From [Flexibacter] sp. ATCC 35208 (GTDB lineage Bacteria > Bacteroidota > Bacteroidia > Chitinophagales > Chitinophagaceae), in NCBI RefSeq assembly GCF_001975825.1, contig NZ_MTKN01000079.1, positions 1 to 33,948 on the forward strand: 33,948 nucleotides of DNA. Direction: 5' to 3'. A program made the translations under genes and the position numbers. This document shows positions 14,370 through 24,313 of this stretch, piece by piece. Every line of letters begins with the position of its first letter. Position 1 is the first letter of the stretch. The notes beneath the pieces are model-generated. The model was given only the letters and a program-made list of their open reading frames with translations. It was not told the origin of the DNA and made no database searches.

Positions 14370-15173
14370 ATGATCGAATTAGTTAATATAAAGAAAGGCT
14401 TTGGGGAAAAGGTGATCCTGCCAGATGTGTCGGCAATTATGGAGACAGGCAAGGTGAACCTGATCATTGGCTCCAGTGGTAGTGGTAAGACGGTAATGAT
14501 GAAGTGCATGGTTGGGCTGATGGAAATAGACGGTGGCAAGGTCCTGTACGATGGACAGGATTTCACGAACATGCCTGAAAATGAACGAAAAAATATCCGC
14601 CGCCAGATCGGGATGCTTTTCCAGGGATCTGCACTATTTGATAGTTTGACGGTAGAGCAAAACGTGATGTTCCCGCTCGATATGTTCTCTAAGGAATCAA
14701 TAAAGGAAAAGAAAGCCCGTGTGATGGAGTGTCTCGAAAGGGTACAACTGAAGGACGCCGCTAAGAAATTTCCGGCAGAGATCAGTGGAGGTATGAAGAA
14801 AAGGGTCGGTATTGCACGTGCTATCGTTTTGAATCCCAAATACTTATTCTGCGATGAGCCCAACTCCGGGCTGGATCCGCAAACTTCCCTGCTGATCGAT
14901 AAGCTGATTAAGGAAATCACACACGAATTTAACATGACCACGGTCATCAATACACACGACATGAATACGGTAATGGAGAGTGGAGATCACATCGTATACA
15001 TGTACCAGGGTATAAAACAGTGGGAAGGCAGCAATAAAGATATCATTTTCAGTAAAGATGAGCGGCTGAATGACTTCATTTTTGCATCAGACTTCCTGCG
15101 TGATGCGAAGGAAATGAGGCAAATGGAGATGTTCCAGGAGAAGGATTGGAGAAGTAAACTGAAGAAAGAGTAG
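14370..15173 (+). CDS. mlaF: MlaF-type ABC transporter ATP-binding protein
   Basis: A 267-residue cytoplasmic ATPase that would power the adjacent MlaE permease. Walker A is GSSGSGKT at residues 34-41. A Q-loop glutamine is in GMLFQGSALFDSLTV, a typical MlaF stretch. The ABC signature is SGGMKKRVGIARA, Walker B is YLFCDEP, and the switch histidine is in INTHDMN. All catalytic elements are intact. The last 25 residues or so are charged, perhaps an interaction tail. It is coupled to mlaE by a 10-base gap. Next comes sucD with its own promoter, so the operon is just these two genes. Confidence 0.92.
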   Translation: MIELVNIKKGFGEKVILPDVSAIMETGKVNLIIGSSGSGKTVMMKCMVGLMEIDGGKVLYDGQDFTNMPENERKNIRRQIGMLFQGSALFDSLTVEQNVMFPLDMFSKESIKEKKARVMECLERVQLKDAAKKFPAEISGGMKKRVGIARAIVLNPKYLFCDEPNSGLDPQTSLLIDKLIKEITHEFNMTTVINTHDMNTVMESGDHIVYMYQGIKQWEGSNKDIIFSKDERLNDFIFASDFLRDAKEMRQMEMFQEKDWRSKLKKE

Positions 15174-15342
15174 TGCCGGAACTGAACAGGGTAGTGCTGA
15201 AAATTGAACCGTGTGAATGCTGAAATGAAAAAATGGCTGATGCCAGACCGGGCAATTTGACCCGCCCTGAGATAAAAGTTGCCAAAACATGACGACGGAC
15301 ATTAAAAAAACGTGAACAGGACCACAATCAGTAAATTATTGA

Positions 15343-15373
15343 TTGGGAATGTGGGATTAGCGGGTTATTTTTG
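15343..15373 (+). promoter_or_regulatory. Canonical Bacteroidota promoter of sucD
   Basis: TTG (15343-15345), 20 bases, then TATTTTTG (15366-15373): a full match to TTG-N19-21-TAnnTTTG. The leader would be about 30 bases. It also excludes the in-frame ATG at 15371 as the start of SucD. Confidence 0.8.
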
Positions 15374-15406
15374 CCAATAACATTACAAACACATAAACCA
15401 AGCGCG

Positions 15407-16288
15407 ATGAGTGTTTTAGTTAATAAGAACAGCAAAGTGATTGTACAGGGTTTCACCGGTACAGAAGGCACATTCCATGCCACACAGATGATAGAGTATG
15501 GCACGCAGGTAGTAGGCGGCGTTACGCCGGGGAAAGGCGGCACCAAGCACCTGGATCGTCCGGTTTTTAATACGGTAGATGATGCCGTAAAAGCAACCGG
15601 CGCCAATGTATCCATCATTTTTGTACCGCCAGGATTCGCTGCAGATGCGATCATGGAAGCTGCTGAAGCAGGTATAGAACTGATAGTTTGTATTACAGAA
15701 GGTATTCCTGTACAGGATATGGTTCGTGCAAAGAACTTCCTGGTAGGTCGTTCTTCCCGTCTGATCGGTCCTAACTGTCCTGGTGTAATCACTGCTGAAG
15801 AAGCTAAAGTAGGCATCATGCCAGGTTTCATCTTCAAGAAAGGTAACATCGGTATCGTATCCAAATCCGGTACTCTGACATACGAAGCTGCTGACCAGGT
15901 AGTAAAAGCTGGTCTGGGCGTATCTACAGCTATCGGTATCGGTGGCGACCCAATCATTGGTACCCCTACCAAAGATGCGGTTGAACTGCTGATGAACGAT
16001 CCTGAAACCGTAGGTATCATCATGATTGGTGAAATCGGTGGTAGCATGGAAGCTGACGCTGCAAAATGGATCAAAGAAAACGGTACTAAACCAGTAGTTG
16101 GTTTCATCGCTGGCCAGACAGCGCCTCCGGGCCGTCGTATGGGTCACGCTGGTGCTATCATCGGTGGTGCTGACGATACTGCTGCTGCTAAGATGAAGAT
16201 CATGGCAGAGTGTGGTGTGCACGTAGTAGAAAGCCCTGCAAACATTGGTAAAACAATGGCAGAAGTGCTGAAAGCTGTAAAAGCTTAA
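15407..16288 (+). CDS. sucD: Succinate--CoA ligase, alpha subunit
   Basis: A 293-residue TCA-cycle subunit that, with the beta subunit SucC, interconverts succinyl-CoA and succinate with substrate-level phosphorylation. The N-terminal CoA-binding segment (GFTGTEGTFHATQM) and the central NCPGVITAEEAKVGIMPG are present. The phosphorylated histidine is His247 in GRRMGHAGAII. Length is normal. An upstream in-frame ATG (15371) would add 12 residues but falls inside the promoter. sucC is not adjacent, so the alpha subunit is transcribed alone. Its codon use is notably uniform (many GGT and CTG), as expected for a highly expressed gene. A strong terminator follows. Confidence 0.95.
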   Translation: MSVLVNKNSKVIVQGFTGTEGTFHATQMIEYGTQVVGGVTPGKGGTKHLDRPVFNTVDDAVKATGANVSIIFVPPGFAADAIMEAAEAGIELIVCITEGIPVQDMVRAKNFLVGRSSRLIGPNCPGVITAEEAKVGIMPGFIFKKGNIGIVSKSGTLTYEAADQVVKAGLGVSTAIGIGGDPIIGTPTKDAVELLMNDPETVGIIMIGEIGGSMEADAAKWIKENGTKPVVGFIAGQTAPPGRRMGHAGAIIGGADDTAAAKMKIMAECGVHVVESPANIGKTMAEVLKAVKA

Positions 16289-16312
16289 TAATAAACTAAC
16301 TGTATAATAATT

Positions 16313-16352
16313 ATCCTCCTGTCAGGCTGTGGCCAGCAGGAGGATTTTTTTT
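16313..16352 (+). terminator. Rho-independent terminator of sucD
   Basis: A 9-bp ATCCTCCTG/CAGGAGGAT stem (16313-16321 with 16337-16345) followed by a run of eight T residues. Confidence 0.9.
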
Positions 16353-16401
16353 GGCCCGAAGCCTGTGGCTCTTGCCAGCATAAGACCTATATTTTTATAA
16401 C

Positions 16402-16409
16402 TATCTTTA
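16402..16409 (+). promoter_or_regulatory. Possible -7 box of the alpha-2-macroglobulin gene
   Basis: TATCTTTA lies 75 bases before the ATG at 16484 and after the sucD terminator. No correctly spaced TTG is visible. Confidence 0.4.
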
Positions 16410-16483
16410 TGGAATAGGACCCCTCACCTGCATCCTATCTGTGACGGAAATACACCAGTTATTCATATAAATGCTATCCACAT

Positions 16484-19400
16484 ATGCGCCTGATCGTAGC
16501 TTTTTTCATTCTATTTTTCATTAGTACAAATAGTACCATGGCTCAGTTTAACTATGACAACCACTGGAAAAAAGTCCAGGAGTTAGATGACAAAGGCCTC
16601 CCCAAATCTGCCCTGGAAGAAGTCAATGTAATCTACAAGAATGCACTGCAACAAAAAAATGAAGGTCAGCTGCTAAAAACCCTGATCTTCCGCATTAAGT
16701 ATGTAAACGTAAAGAACGAAAACCCTGCTACCGACGATAACTTCAAGGTAGTAGATGAACAAAACGTCGTTTTTACCCCAGCGATCCGCGCCATCCTGCA
16801 AAGCATGCGGGCGGAACTGCTCCACAATTACCTGGAGAATAACAGGAGCAAACTCTATAGCCGTACTGCTATAGAAAGCGATACTTCTTCAGATATCAGC
16901 ACCTGGACCTCAGACCGGCTTAATAAAGAGATTGCAGCAGCTTACCTCTCTTCCCTGAAAGATGTGGAACTGCTCAAAAAAGTGAATGTCAAAGATTTCG
17001 CAGTCATCATCGAAAAGGGCCAGAACAGCGAAAATCTTCGCCCTACATTATATGACCTGCTGGCACACCGCGCATTAGATTATTTCAAGTCAGGAGAGTA
17101 CAATTTCAGACAGGCAGCCAAACAGTTCGAACTGCTGGACCCTGCTGCTTTTGCACCTGCTGCTACTTTTGCGGCACACACCTTTACATCTGCTGATACC
17201 ACTTCTTATCAGTACAAAGCCCTCTTACTGCTGCAGGACCTGATCCGCTTCCATGCAAATGACAAAGCAGCCCTGCTGGATGTAGACATCGAGCGTATTG
17301 CCTACATAAAGGATGTAGCTGTGATGCCCGACAAAGAAGAGCTGTACGTACAGCAGATCAAAGCTATGCAGCAAACCTATGCTGGTGAAAAAGGTGTGAC
17401 ACAGGTGATGTACCTGGTAGCACTTTACTACCAGGGTGTAGGAAACGGTAAAGAGAATGTCGGCGAACTGACACCTTCTGCTGCTATGAAACAAGCTGTG
17501 GCTTTGTGTGAGCAGGCCATCAAACAAGTGCCTGTTTCCGTTGGCGCAAACAATTGCAGAGGACTGCTGCAAAGCATACAGGAAAAATCTATCGAAGTCA
17601 CTACTGAACAGGTGAACCTGCCAGATGAACCTTTCCGCGCACTGATCGGCTATAAAAACGTGAATAAACTGTACTTCAGACTGGTGAAAATTGATGAGAG
17701 CTTCCGCACTAAATTAAAGGCACAGCTGGAATCAAATGAGGCATATGAAGAGCGTAATAAAAAGTACTGGAACCAGATCCTGGGTAAGAAAGCTGACCGT
17801 ACATGGGACGTTGCCTTGCCTGGTACAGACGATTACAGGCAACATACTGCTGAAGCAAAAATAGAGGCGTTGCCGTTAGGTCTGTATATGTTGGTCGGTA
17901 GTATAAACAGTGCCTTTACAAAAGAACAGAATCTTATCGCGCTACAGTTTATACACGTTTCCAACTTAAGCTACATCGCCCGCTCTACTTATGATGCTGG
18001 TGATGGAAAGGAATTGTTTGCATTGCACAGGAAAACAGGTGCACCATTGCAGGGGGTGAAATTCAATGTGTATGAACAGCAGAACAATGGCAAACTGAAG
18101 GTGACGCAATCAGCCATTTCAGCAAAGGATGGTTCCGTAACCCTGAAGCCTGAAAAGCAATACAGCACTAACAGATATGAGCTGATACTGAATGCCGATA
18201 CACTGGCTCCGGATGATTACAATTACATATACAGATACGACTATTCTAATAACAATACAAATACCCCTGATCACCAGACATTCCTCTTCACCGACAGAGG
18301 AATTTACCGTCCGGGTCAGCTGGTATACTTCAAAGGGATTGTAGTCAGCCTCAAGGGAGGTGTAGATGTAGATACCGACAGAAAAATATTGGGCAATTAT
18401 AAAGTAACTGTACGCCTGGTAGACCGCAATAGTCAGAAGGTAGATTCAATGGAATTAACGACCAATGAATATGGTGCTTATGCCGGTAAATTCAGACTGC
18501 CGGAAAACCAGTTGAACGGTGTATTCCGTATCGATGAAGATAACAATGGTGGCAGTGTTTCATTCAGCGTGGAAGAATACAAACGTCCTAAATTCTATGT
18601 AGAATTCGATACGTTGCGTGGTACTTATCGCCTGAATGATACCATTACTGTAAAGGGGAATGCACTGGCTTATGCTGGTAATAATATCGATGGTGCAAAG
18701 GTGACTTACCGTGTGATGAGACAAGCCCGTTTCCCTTACTGGTGGATGTCAAGGAAAGCGCCTGCTTATAGCCCTGCACGTCAGATCGCAACAGGTACTA
18801 CAGAAACAGCAGCAGACGGTAGCTTTAAAGTAAGTTTCCCTGCATTGCCTGATCTGAGCATTGCTGCTTCGCAGAAACCAGTCTTTACTTATTCTATCGA
18901 AGCGGATATCACAGATGTGAATGGGGAGACCCGTACAGGTAACCAAAGCGTGAGTGTAGGTTACCAGGCCATGGAAATCAGCATTGGGCTGACAGACCGT
19001 GTATTGCCACAGGACCTGCAAAAGGTAAACATTTTGACTGAGAACCTGAATGGTGTATTTGAACCTGCTGATGTAGCGATTACCCTGAAACCATTACAAC
19101 ATCCGGGTCGCTTACTGCGTAGTCGTTATTGGGAAAAGCCTGATCAATTCATTCTGTCCCGTGAGGAATATGAAAAGGCATTCCCGCATGATATCTACAA
19201 TGAAGAAGATGAGCAGGATACCTGGAAAAGAGGTAATGCAGTTTTCAATAAACAACTCAAAACTGAAGCAAATACAACTGTGCTACTCGATGCTAAATCA
19301 CTGGCGCCGGGTTGGTATGAGCTGGAAGTAAGCACGACCGATAAATTCGGTGAGAAGGTGATGCAGAAGAAAACTTTTGAACTGGTGGATGCAAAAGCAA

Positions 19401-22400
19401 CCCGCGTATCGTATCCTGTTTATAGCTGGTCTTATACAGATGATAAAACAGTGAAACCCGGTGAGACGGCGCATTTTCTGCTGGGTTCTTCTGCTTCAGA
19501 CCTGCATATAATTGAAACGATCAGTACAAACCTGCAGTCTTCTTTAAGTAGTGATTTCTCTTTCAATAATAGTGTTACTGACAGGAAGTATGATGTGAAA
19601 GAAGCGGACAGGGGGAATGTGAATGTGCAGTATGCATTTGTAAAAGATAATCGTGTTTTTACTGAAGAAAGAACCATCGTTGTTCCATGGAGTAATAAGG
19701 AGCTGGATGTAACGATTCAGTCACATCGTGATAAGATCTTACCTGGTGCAAAAGAAGAATGGCGCATACAGATCAAAGGTGAAAAACGTGATAAGATAGG
19801 TGCGGAGTTGCTGGCTGCCATGTACGATGCATCGCTGGATGCATTCAGGGCAAACCAGTGGAGACTGCCTGATTTATATCCGAGTGCATCAAGATTGGCA
19901 AACTGGGATGGTCATACAAACTTTAAGCAGGTAAATGCAGAGACTTACAACTTCGTTGAGAATGATACGCATTATGATGATGTGAATGTTTCTTATGATG
20001 ATCTGAATTGGTTTAGTGCACAACAGTTTGGTGTAACTGTGATTGATTTTGGAGAGGGGATTGGTGTACAGGCAGTGAAATTGACGGGTTATGGACAGCC
20101 TCGCTATTACAATTATATGTCCAGGGACGCAGCGCCCGGAGGTAAGGCAAGGGAAATGAAAAAAGGAGTGGCTGCGCCAGCAGCATCAGTAGCTTTTGCA
20201 GCACCAATGATGGAAGCAGACAAGGTGTCGAGCAGTAACGGGTTATTTGCCTTACAAGGAATAGCTCCTGGTGTTGTAACAGCGCAAACGGCAACTGCTG
20301 AACCCGCGAAAAGCGTTGAAACTGTCACCCCCCGCACCAACTTCAACGAAACCGCTTTCTTCTTCCCTGACCTTCGCACTGATGAAAATGGCAACATCAC
20401 CTTCAGCTTCACCGTGCCGGAAGCCCTGACCCGCTGGCGCTTCATGAGCCTCGCTCATACAAAAGACGCTGCATTTGGTTATGCTGAAAGCAGTGTGATC
20501 ACACAGAAACCATTGATGGTGCAGCCAAATGCACCCCGCTTTATGAGAGAAGGCGATAAGATCATCTTCTCTGCTAAGATCAGCAACCTTGCTGATAGTG
20601 CATTGACTGGCGAAGCACGTCTTGAACTGCTGGACGCAACCACCATGAAACCTGTAGACGGCTGGTTCCAGAATGTTTATCCTGCACAGCACTTCACTGT
20701 ATCTAAAGGACAAAGCACTGCTGTTACATTCCCATTAGAAATACCATATAAATTTGGTAGCTCCCTGTTGTACCGCGTAGTTGCTACTGCCGGCAAATTC
20801 AGTGATGGTGAAGAAAATGTTGTACCGGTATTGACCAACTCAATGCTGGTGACAGAAACCCTGCCACTGACGATGCGTGGTGATGGAAAGAAAGAATTTA
20901 CTTTCGAAAAATTACTGAAGAGCGATGCTTCAGAAACTTTACAGCAGCATGCACTCACAGTTGAATACACCGGTAATCCTACCTGGTACGCAGTACAGGC
21001 ATTGCCTTACCTGATGGAGTTCCCATACGAATGTTCCGAACAGGTATTCAACCGTTATTATGCGAATACGCTCGCTACTTACATCGTGAATAAACTGCCC
21101 GGTGTAAAAAGCATGTTCGAAAAATGGAAGACAACTGATACCACTGCGCTGCAAAGCAACCTGCAAAAGAATGAAGAGCTGAAGAGTGTATTACTGCAGG
21201 AAACTCCGTGGGTGCTGGCTGCTAAAAATGAAGCAGAACAAAAACGCAATATAGCCCTGCTCTTCGATCTGAACAAGATGAGTGCTGAACAACAGAAAGC
21301 ATTGGAGCAACTACGTCAGAAACAGCTGCCAAATGGTGCTTTCCCATGGTTCAATGGTATGTGGGAAGATCAGTTTGTAACACAGTATATTCTGGCTGGT
21401 GTAGGCCGCTTACAACAGGTAGGTGCTGTGAATAGTCCGGATGCGGATGCGATTGTGACCAAAGGCTTAGCCTATGTAGACAAGAAGATGGACGACTGGT
21501 ACCATGAGCTGAAACGTAACAAAGCTGATCTGAACAAACAGCATATCGGTTACATCGAATCGCACTACCTGTACATGCGTAGTCTGCTGAACAAACCGGT
21601 AGAAGATAAGTACAAAGAATCTTATCAGTTCTACCTGGCACAGGCTAAGAAATTCTGGTTGCAACAGAGCACTTATACGCAGGCCATGCTGGCGATTGTA
21701 TTAAATGATAAGGGCATTATCCAATCATTGAAAGAAAACGCCACCAACAACGCAGAGATGGGCATGTACTGGAAGAGTGTAACAGCCGGCTACTGGTGGT
21801 ACCAGGCGCCGATTGAAACACAGGCTATGCTCATCGAAGCATTCCAACGTGTAAGTCATGATTCAGTAGCCGTAGGCGATATGAAAACATGGTTGTTGAA
21901 GAACAAACAAACTAATAACTGGCATACCACCAAAGCAACTGCCGACGCTTGTTATGCAATGCTCTTAGGTGGTGGTAACTGGTTGACTGCAAATCCTGAA
22001 ATCACCATCCAGTTGGGTAAAACAACTGTGAAGGAAGAAAAGAAAGAAGCAGGTACCGGTTATTTCAAAAAGCAATTTAACAATGAAGAAGTAAAACCTG
22101 CGATGGGTAAAATTGAAGTAAAAGTAGATGGCAGTAATGGTCAGCCTTCATGGGGCGCTGTGTACTGGCAATACTTTGAGCAGCTGGACAAAATCACCAC
22201 TGCGGCTACACCAATGACCCTGCAGAAACAACTCTTCATCGAGAAGACAAATGACAATGGTCCTGTGCTGACAGCTATCGAAGATGGCAATCAACTGAAA
22301 GTAGGTGATAAGGTAAAAGCACGTATCGTGATGAAGGTAGATCGTGACATGGAATATGTACACCTGAAAGATATGCGTGCCGCATGTTTTGAACCTACGA

Positions 22401-22633
22401 ATGTGATTAGTCAGAGTGGGTGGCAAAATGGAGTAAGTTATTACCAGAGCACGAAAGATGCGTCTACTAATTTCTTCTTCAGCCGTTTACCAAAAGGTAC
22501 TTATGTGTTTGAATACAGCATGTTTGTAACACACAATGGAGACTTCAGTAACGGTATCAGTACTGCACAGTGTATGTATGCTCCTGAATTCAGTGCCCAT
22601 AGTGAAGGAATCAGGGTGAAAGTAATAGAGTAA
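16484..22633 (+). CDS. Secreted alpha-2-macroglobulin family protein with thioester motif
   Basis: A 2049-residue envelope protein of the bacterial alpha-2-macroglobulin (A2M) family, thought to trap proteases through conformational change and a reactive thioester. Residues 1-20 form a signal peptide (VAFFILFFISTNSTMA). No lipobox Cys is present, unlike E. coli YfhM. The N-terminal 400 or so residues are helical and charged, then macroglobulin-type beta domains begin; the MG2 hallmark TDRGIYRPGQ lies near residue 605. The A2M central segment is near 1290-1350 (FFFPDLRTDENGNITFSFTVPEALTRW). The thioester CSEQ is Cys1517-Gln1520, intact, followed by the helical thioester domain. The gene is flanked by terminators at both sides, so monocistronic. 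No pbpC partner is present. The 2-kb length is at the upper end for bacterial members. The bait region cannot be assigned from sequence. Confidence 0.93.
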   Translation: MRLIVAFFILFFISTNSTMAQFNYDNHWKKVQELDDKGLPKSALEEVNVIYKNALQQKNEGQLLKTLIFRIKYVNVKNENPATDDNFKVVDEQNVVFTPAIRAILQSMRAELLHNYLENNRSKLYSRTAIESDTSSDISTWTSDRLNKEIAAAYLSSLKDVELLKKVNVKDFAVIIEKGQNSENLRPTLYDLLAHRALDYFKSGEYNFRQAAKQFELLDPAAFAPAATFAAHTFTSADTTSYQYKALLLLQDLIRFHANDKAALLDVDIERIAYIKDVAVMPDKEELYVQQIKAMQQTYAGEKGVTQVMYLVALYYQGVGNGKENVGELTPSAAMKQAVALCEQAIKQVPVSVGANNCRGLLQSIQEKSIEVTTEQVNLPDEPFRALIGYKNVNKLYFRLVKIDESFRTKLKAQLESNEAYEERNKKYWNQILGKKADRTWDVALPGTDDYRQHTAEAKIEALPLGLYMLVGSINSAFTKEQNLIALQFIHVSNLSYIARSTYDAGDGKELFALHRKTGAPLQGVKFNVYEQQNNGKLKVTQSAISAKDGSVTLKPEKQYSTNRYELILNADTLAPDDYNYIYRYDYSNNNTNTPDHQTFLFTDRGIYRPGQLVYFKGIVVSLKGGVDVDTDRKILGNYKVTVRLVDRNSQKVDSMELTTNEYGAYAGKFRLPENQLNGVFRIDEDNNGGSVSFSVEEYKRPKFYVEFDTLRGTYRLNDTITVKGNALAYAGNNIDGAKVTYRVMRQARFPYWWMSRKAPAYSPARQIATGTTETAADGSFKVSFPALPDLSIAASQKPVFTYSIEADITDVNGETRTGNQSVSVGYQAMEISIGLTDRVLPQDLQKVNILTENLNGVFEPADVAITLKPLQHPGRLLRSRYWEKPDQFILSREEYEKAFPHDIYNEEDEQDTWKRGNAVFNKQLKTEANTTVLLDAKSLAPGWYELEVSTTDKFGEKVMQKKTFELVDAKATRVSYPVYSWSYTDDKTVKPGETAHFLLGSSASDLHIIETISTNLQSSLSSDFSFNNSVTDRKYDVKEADRGNVNVQYAFVKDNRVFTEERTIVVPWSNKELDVTIQSHRDKILPGAKEEWRIQIKGEKRDKIGAELLAAMYDASLDAFRANQWRLPDLYPSASRLANWDGHTNFKQVNAETYNFVENDTHYDDVNVSYDDLNWFSAQQFGVTVIDFGEGIGVQAVKLTGYGQPRYYNYMSRDAAPGGKAREMKKGVAAPAASVAFAAPMMEADKVSSSNGLFALQGIAPGVVTAQTATAEPAKSVETVTPRTNFNETAFFFPDLRTDENGNITFSFTVPEALTRWRFMSLAHTKDAAFGYAESSVITQKPLMVQPNAPRFMREGDKIIFSAKISNLADSALTGEARLELLDATTMKPVDGWFQNVYPAQHFTVSKGQSTAVTFPLEIPYKFGSSLLYRVVATAGKFSDGEENVVPVLTNSMLVTETLPLTMRGDGKKEFTFEKLLKSDASETLQQHALTVEYTGNPTWYAVQALPYLMEFPYECSEQVFNRYYANTLATYIVNKLPGVKSMFEKWKTTDTTALQSNLQKNEELKSVLLQETPWVLAAKNEAEQKRNIALLFDLNKMSAEQQKALEQLRQKQLPNGAFPWFNGMWEDQFVTQYILAGVGRLQQVGAVNSPDADAIVTKGLAYVDKKMDDWYHELKRNKADLNKQHIGYIESHYLYMRSLLNKPVEDKYKESYQFYLAQAKKFWLQQSTYTQAMLAIVLNDKGIIQSLKENATNNAEMGMYWKSVTAGYWWYQAPIETQAMLIEAFQRVSHDSVAVGDMKTWLLKNKQTNNWHTTKATADACYAMLLGGGNWLTANPEITIQLGKTTVKEEKKEAGTGYFKKQFNNEEVKPAMGKIEVKVDGSNGQPSWGAVYWQYFEQLDKITTAATPMTLQKQLFIEKTNDNGPVLTAIEDGNQLKVGDKVKARIVMKVDRDMEYVHLKDMRAACFEPTNVISQSGWQNGVSYYQSTKDASTNFFFSRLPKGTYVFEYSMFVTHNGDFSNGISTAQCMYAPEFSAHSEGIRVKVIE

Positions 22634-22656
22634 AAAGAATGCAACCTTTTTGCCAG

Positions 22657-22688
22657 ACGGCTGTCTTTATATTAAGACAGCCGTTTTT
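22657..22688 (+). terminator. Rho-independent terminator of the A2M gene
   Basis: An 11-bp ACGGCTGTCTT/AAGACAGCCGT stem (22657-22667 with 22674-22684), six-base loop and a TTTTT tract, 23 bases after the stop. Confidence 0.9.
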
Positions 22689-22810
22689 CGTTAGTGAACA
22701 TCCCATGTACAAAATCGGGGCAATATTGAATTTCCGGGATTGTCTAAACTATTGAAAATCAATTTTATCACAAAGTGGTATTTTTTAGTCCACACCAAGA
22801 TTTCCGGGTC

Positions 22811-24163
22811 ATGAAGCAAACCATCAGTATTCTCCTTGTCATGTTTCTGGCGGCCAATGCCACCGCACAACAAATGAAGATCATCAGTGATTCCCTTTAC
22901 TCTGACAACCTGAAAGAGATGCGTCAGATTGAAGTGGAACTACCGGATGATTATGATCCCGCTTCAGGGAAAAAGTATGAAGTGATCTATGTAACGGATG
23001 GCGAATGGAACAATGACATCGTTGCACACATGCAGCGTTTTGTACAAATTCAATTTGTACCTTCCTGTATTGTAGTCAGTATGAAAAACATGGGAGTGCG
23101 TGACCGGGATTTTACACCCAGCCGTTTGCAAGGCAATTCCCGCTCAGGGGGAGCCGATAAATTCCTCGCCTTTATGAAGACTGAACTGATGCCCTACATT
23201 GAAAAAAAATACCCTGCCCGTGCGGACAACCGGGTATATGTAGGCTCATCGCTGGCGGGTTTATTTGGGATTTACGCTTTTCTGCATGACCCAATGCTGT
23301 TTGAGTCTTACCTTATTTCAGACCCTGCGATGTGGTGGGACAATGGTTTGCTGCTCAAAGAAACAGGGGAGAAACTGGCGGGTATGAGCCAGGTACATGC
23401 ATCGCTGTACATTACCGGCAGGGAAGGAGCAGCGATGCGTGATATGGGGGTATCTCAGCTGGATTCTATTTTCAGAGAAAAGGCACCTGCTTCATTACAC
23501 TGGAAGGTAACACCGTATGCAGGAGAAACGCACAACAGTATGATCTTTAAAACCGTGTTCGATGGGCTGAAATTTACGTGGGCAGGTTATACCACAGATC
23601 AACCCAGGTACCATCCAATGACGGGTATTGTGCTGAAAGATAAATCATTCCCGCTCTACATCTGGCCGGACGAAAGGTCTGACTGGCATTATACCACAGA
23701 TGGTACGGTACCTACAGCAGCATCACCACGCATCAATGGTAAACTGGATCTGACGATACCAGTACAATTTACCATCAAGTCTATTTGTGTGAGAGATGAA
23801 TATAGTGATACGATACGTGGTAGTTTTAAAGTAGGAACAACATTGAAATCCGAACCATTGCCAAAGCAGTTGAAACCCGGTGGCCTGGATACTTTGCCGG
23901 GATTACTAAAAGGCGGGATCAGGATTGATACAGATGGTTATTATATATTTTTTATCGATACAGAAGACAGCGTGAAAGTATCTCTGGGCAATGCGATGAG
24001 CAATGTGACATTTGATAAACAAAGTTTTATCGTGCCCTTACAAAAGGGATATTATCCATTGAAAATTTCTTACAAAGGTGCAGCACCCCGAATAGAATGG
24101 ATCACGCCTGCCAGCCCGGATTCGGGCCCTCTGCCAGCTGTCGTATTGTACCCTCATCATTAA
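22811..24163 (+). CDS. Secreted esterase-fold protein with CHB_HEX-like and PA14-like C-terminal domains
   Basis: A 450-residue exported protein. Residues 1-19 are a signal peptide (ISILLVMFLAANATA). Residues about 25-257 are an alpha/beta-hydrolase of the esterase D/antigen 85 type: nucleophile Ser147 in VGSSLAG, an Asp in the following segments and His241 in GETHNS. Residues about 265-345 resemble the chitobiase C-terminal domain (YTTDGTVPTAASPRINGKL), a fold found on glycan-active enzymes. The last 90 or so residues (GGIRIDTDGYYIFFIDTEDSVKVSLG) resemble a PA14-like beta domain. The combination suggests hydrolysis of an ester on a carbohydrate or siderophore, but substrate is unknown. The in-frame ATG at 22775 is rejected because the signal peptide begins cleanly at 22811. 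Confidence 0.85.
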   Translation: MKQTISILLVMFLAANATAQQMKIISDSLYSDNLKEMRQIEVELPDDYDPASGKKYEVIYVTDGEWNNDIVAHMQRFVQIQFVPSCIVVSMKNMGVRDRDFTPSRLQGNSRSGGADKFLAFMKTELMPYIEKKYPARADNRVYVGSSLAGLFGIYAFLHDPMLFESYLISDPAMWWDNGLLLKETGEKLAGMSQVHASLYITGREGAAMRDMGVSQLDSIFREKAPASLHWKVTPYAGETHNSMIFKTVFDGLKFTWAGYTTDQPRYHPMTGIVLKDKSFPLYIWPDERSDWHYTTDGTVPTAASPRINGKLDLTIPVQFTIKSICVRDEYSDTIRGSFKVGTTLKSEPLPKQLKPGGLDTLPGLLKGGIRIDTDGYYIFFIDTEDSVKVSLGNAMSNVTFDKQSFIVPLQKGYYPLKISYKGAAPRIEWITPASPDSGPLPAVVLYPHH

Positions 24164-24165
24164 GG

Positions 24166-24192
24166 TTTTGATCAGGCATCAAAAGATTTTTT
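24166..24192 (+). terminator. Weak terminator after esterase gene
   Basis: A 7-bp TTTTGAT/ATCAAAA stem (24166-24172 with 24178-24184) with a CAGGC loop and a T-run at 24187-24192, immediately after the stop. Confidence 0.5.
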
Positions 24193-24313
24193 AAAATTGG
24201 GGCTATTGCGGTACTGCCGGGCCTTATCAGGGGCCTGTGTGCAGAATAAGTCATTTCTTCCATTGACCACTATCATTACGAGCTAGCGATTTTCGCATTA
24301 TTTTGCATATCAA

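Noticed and set aside
15174..15342. Possible gene between mlaF and sucD, such as a missing mlaD
   Set aside because: Stretch is too short for an MCE protein; frames on both strands lack domains, and only the sucD promoter is recognisable at its end.
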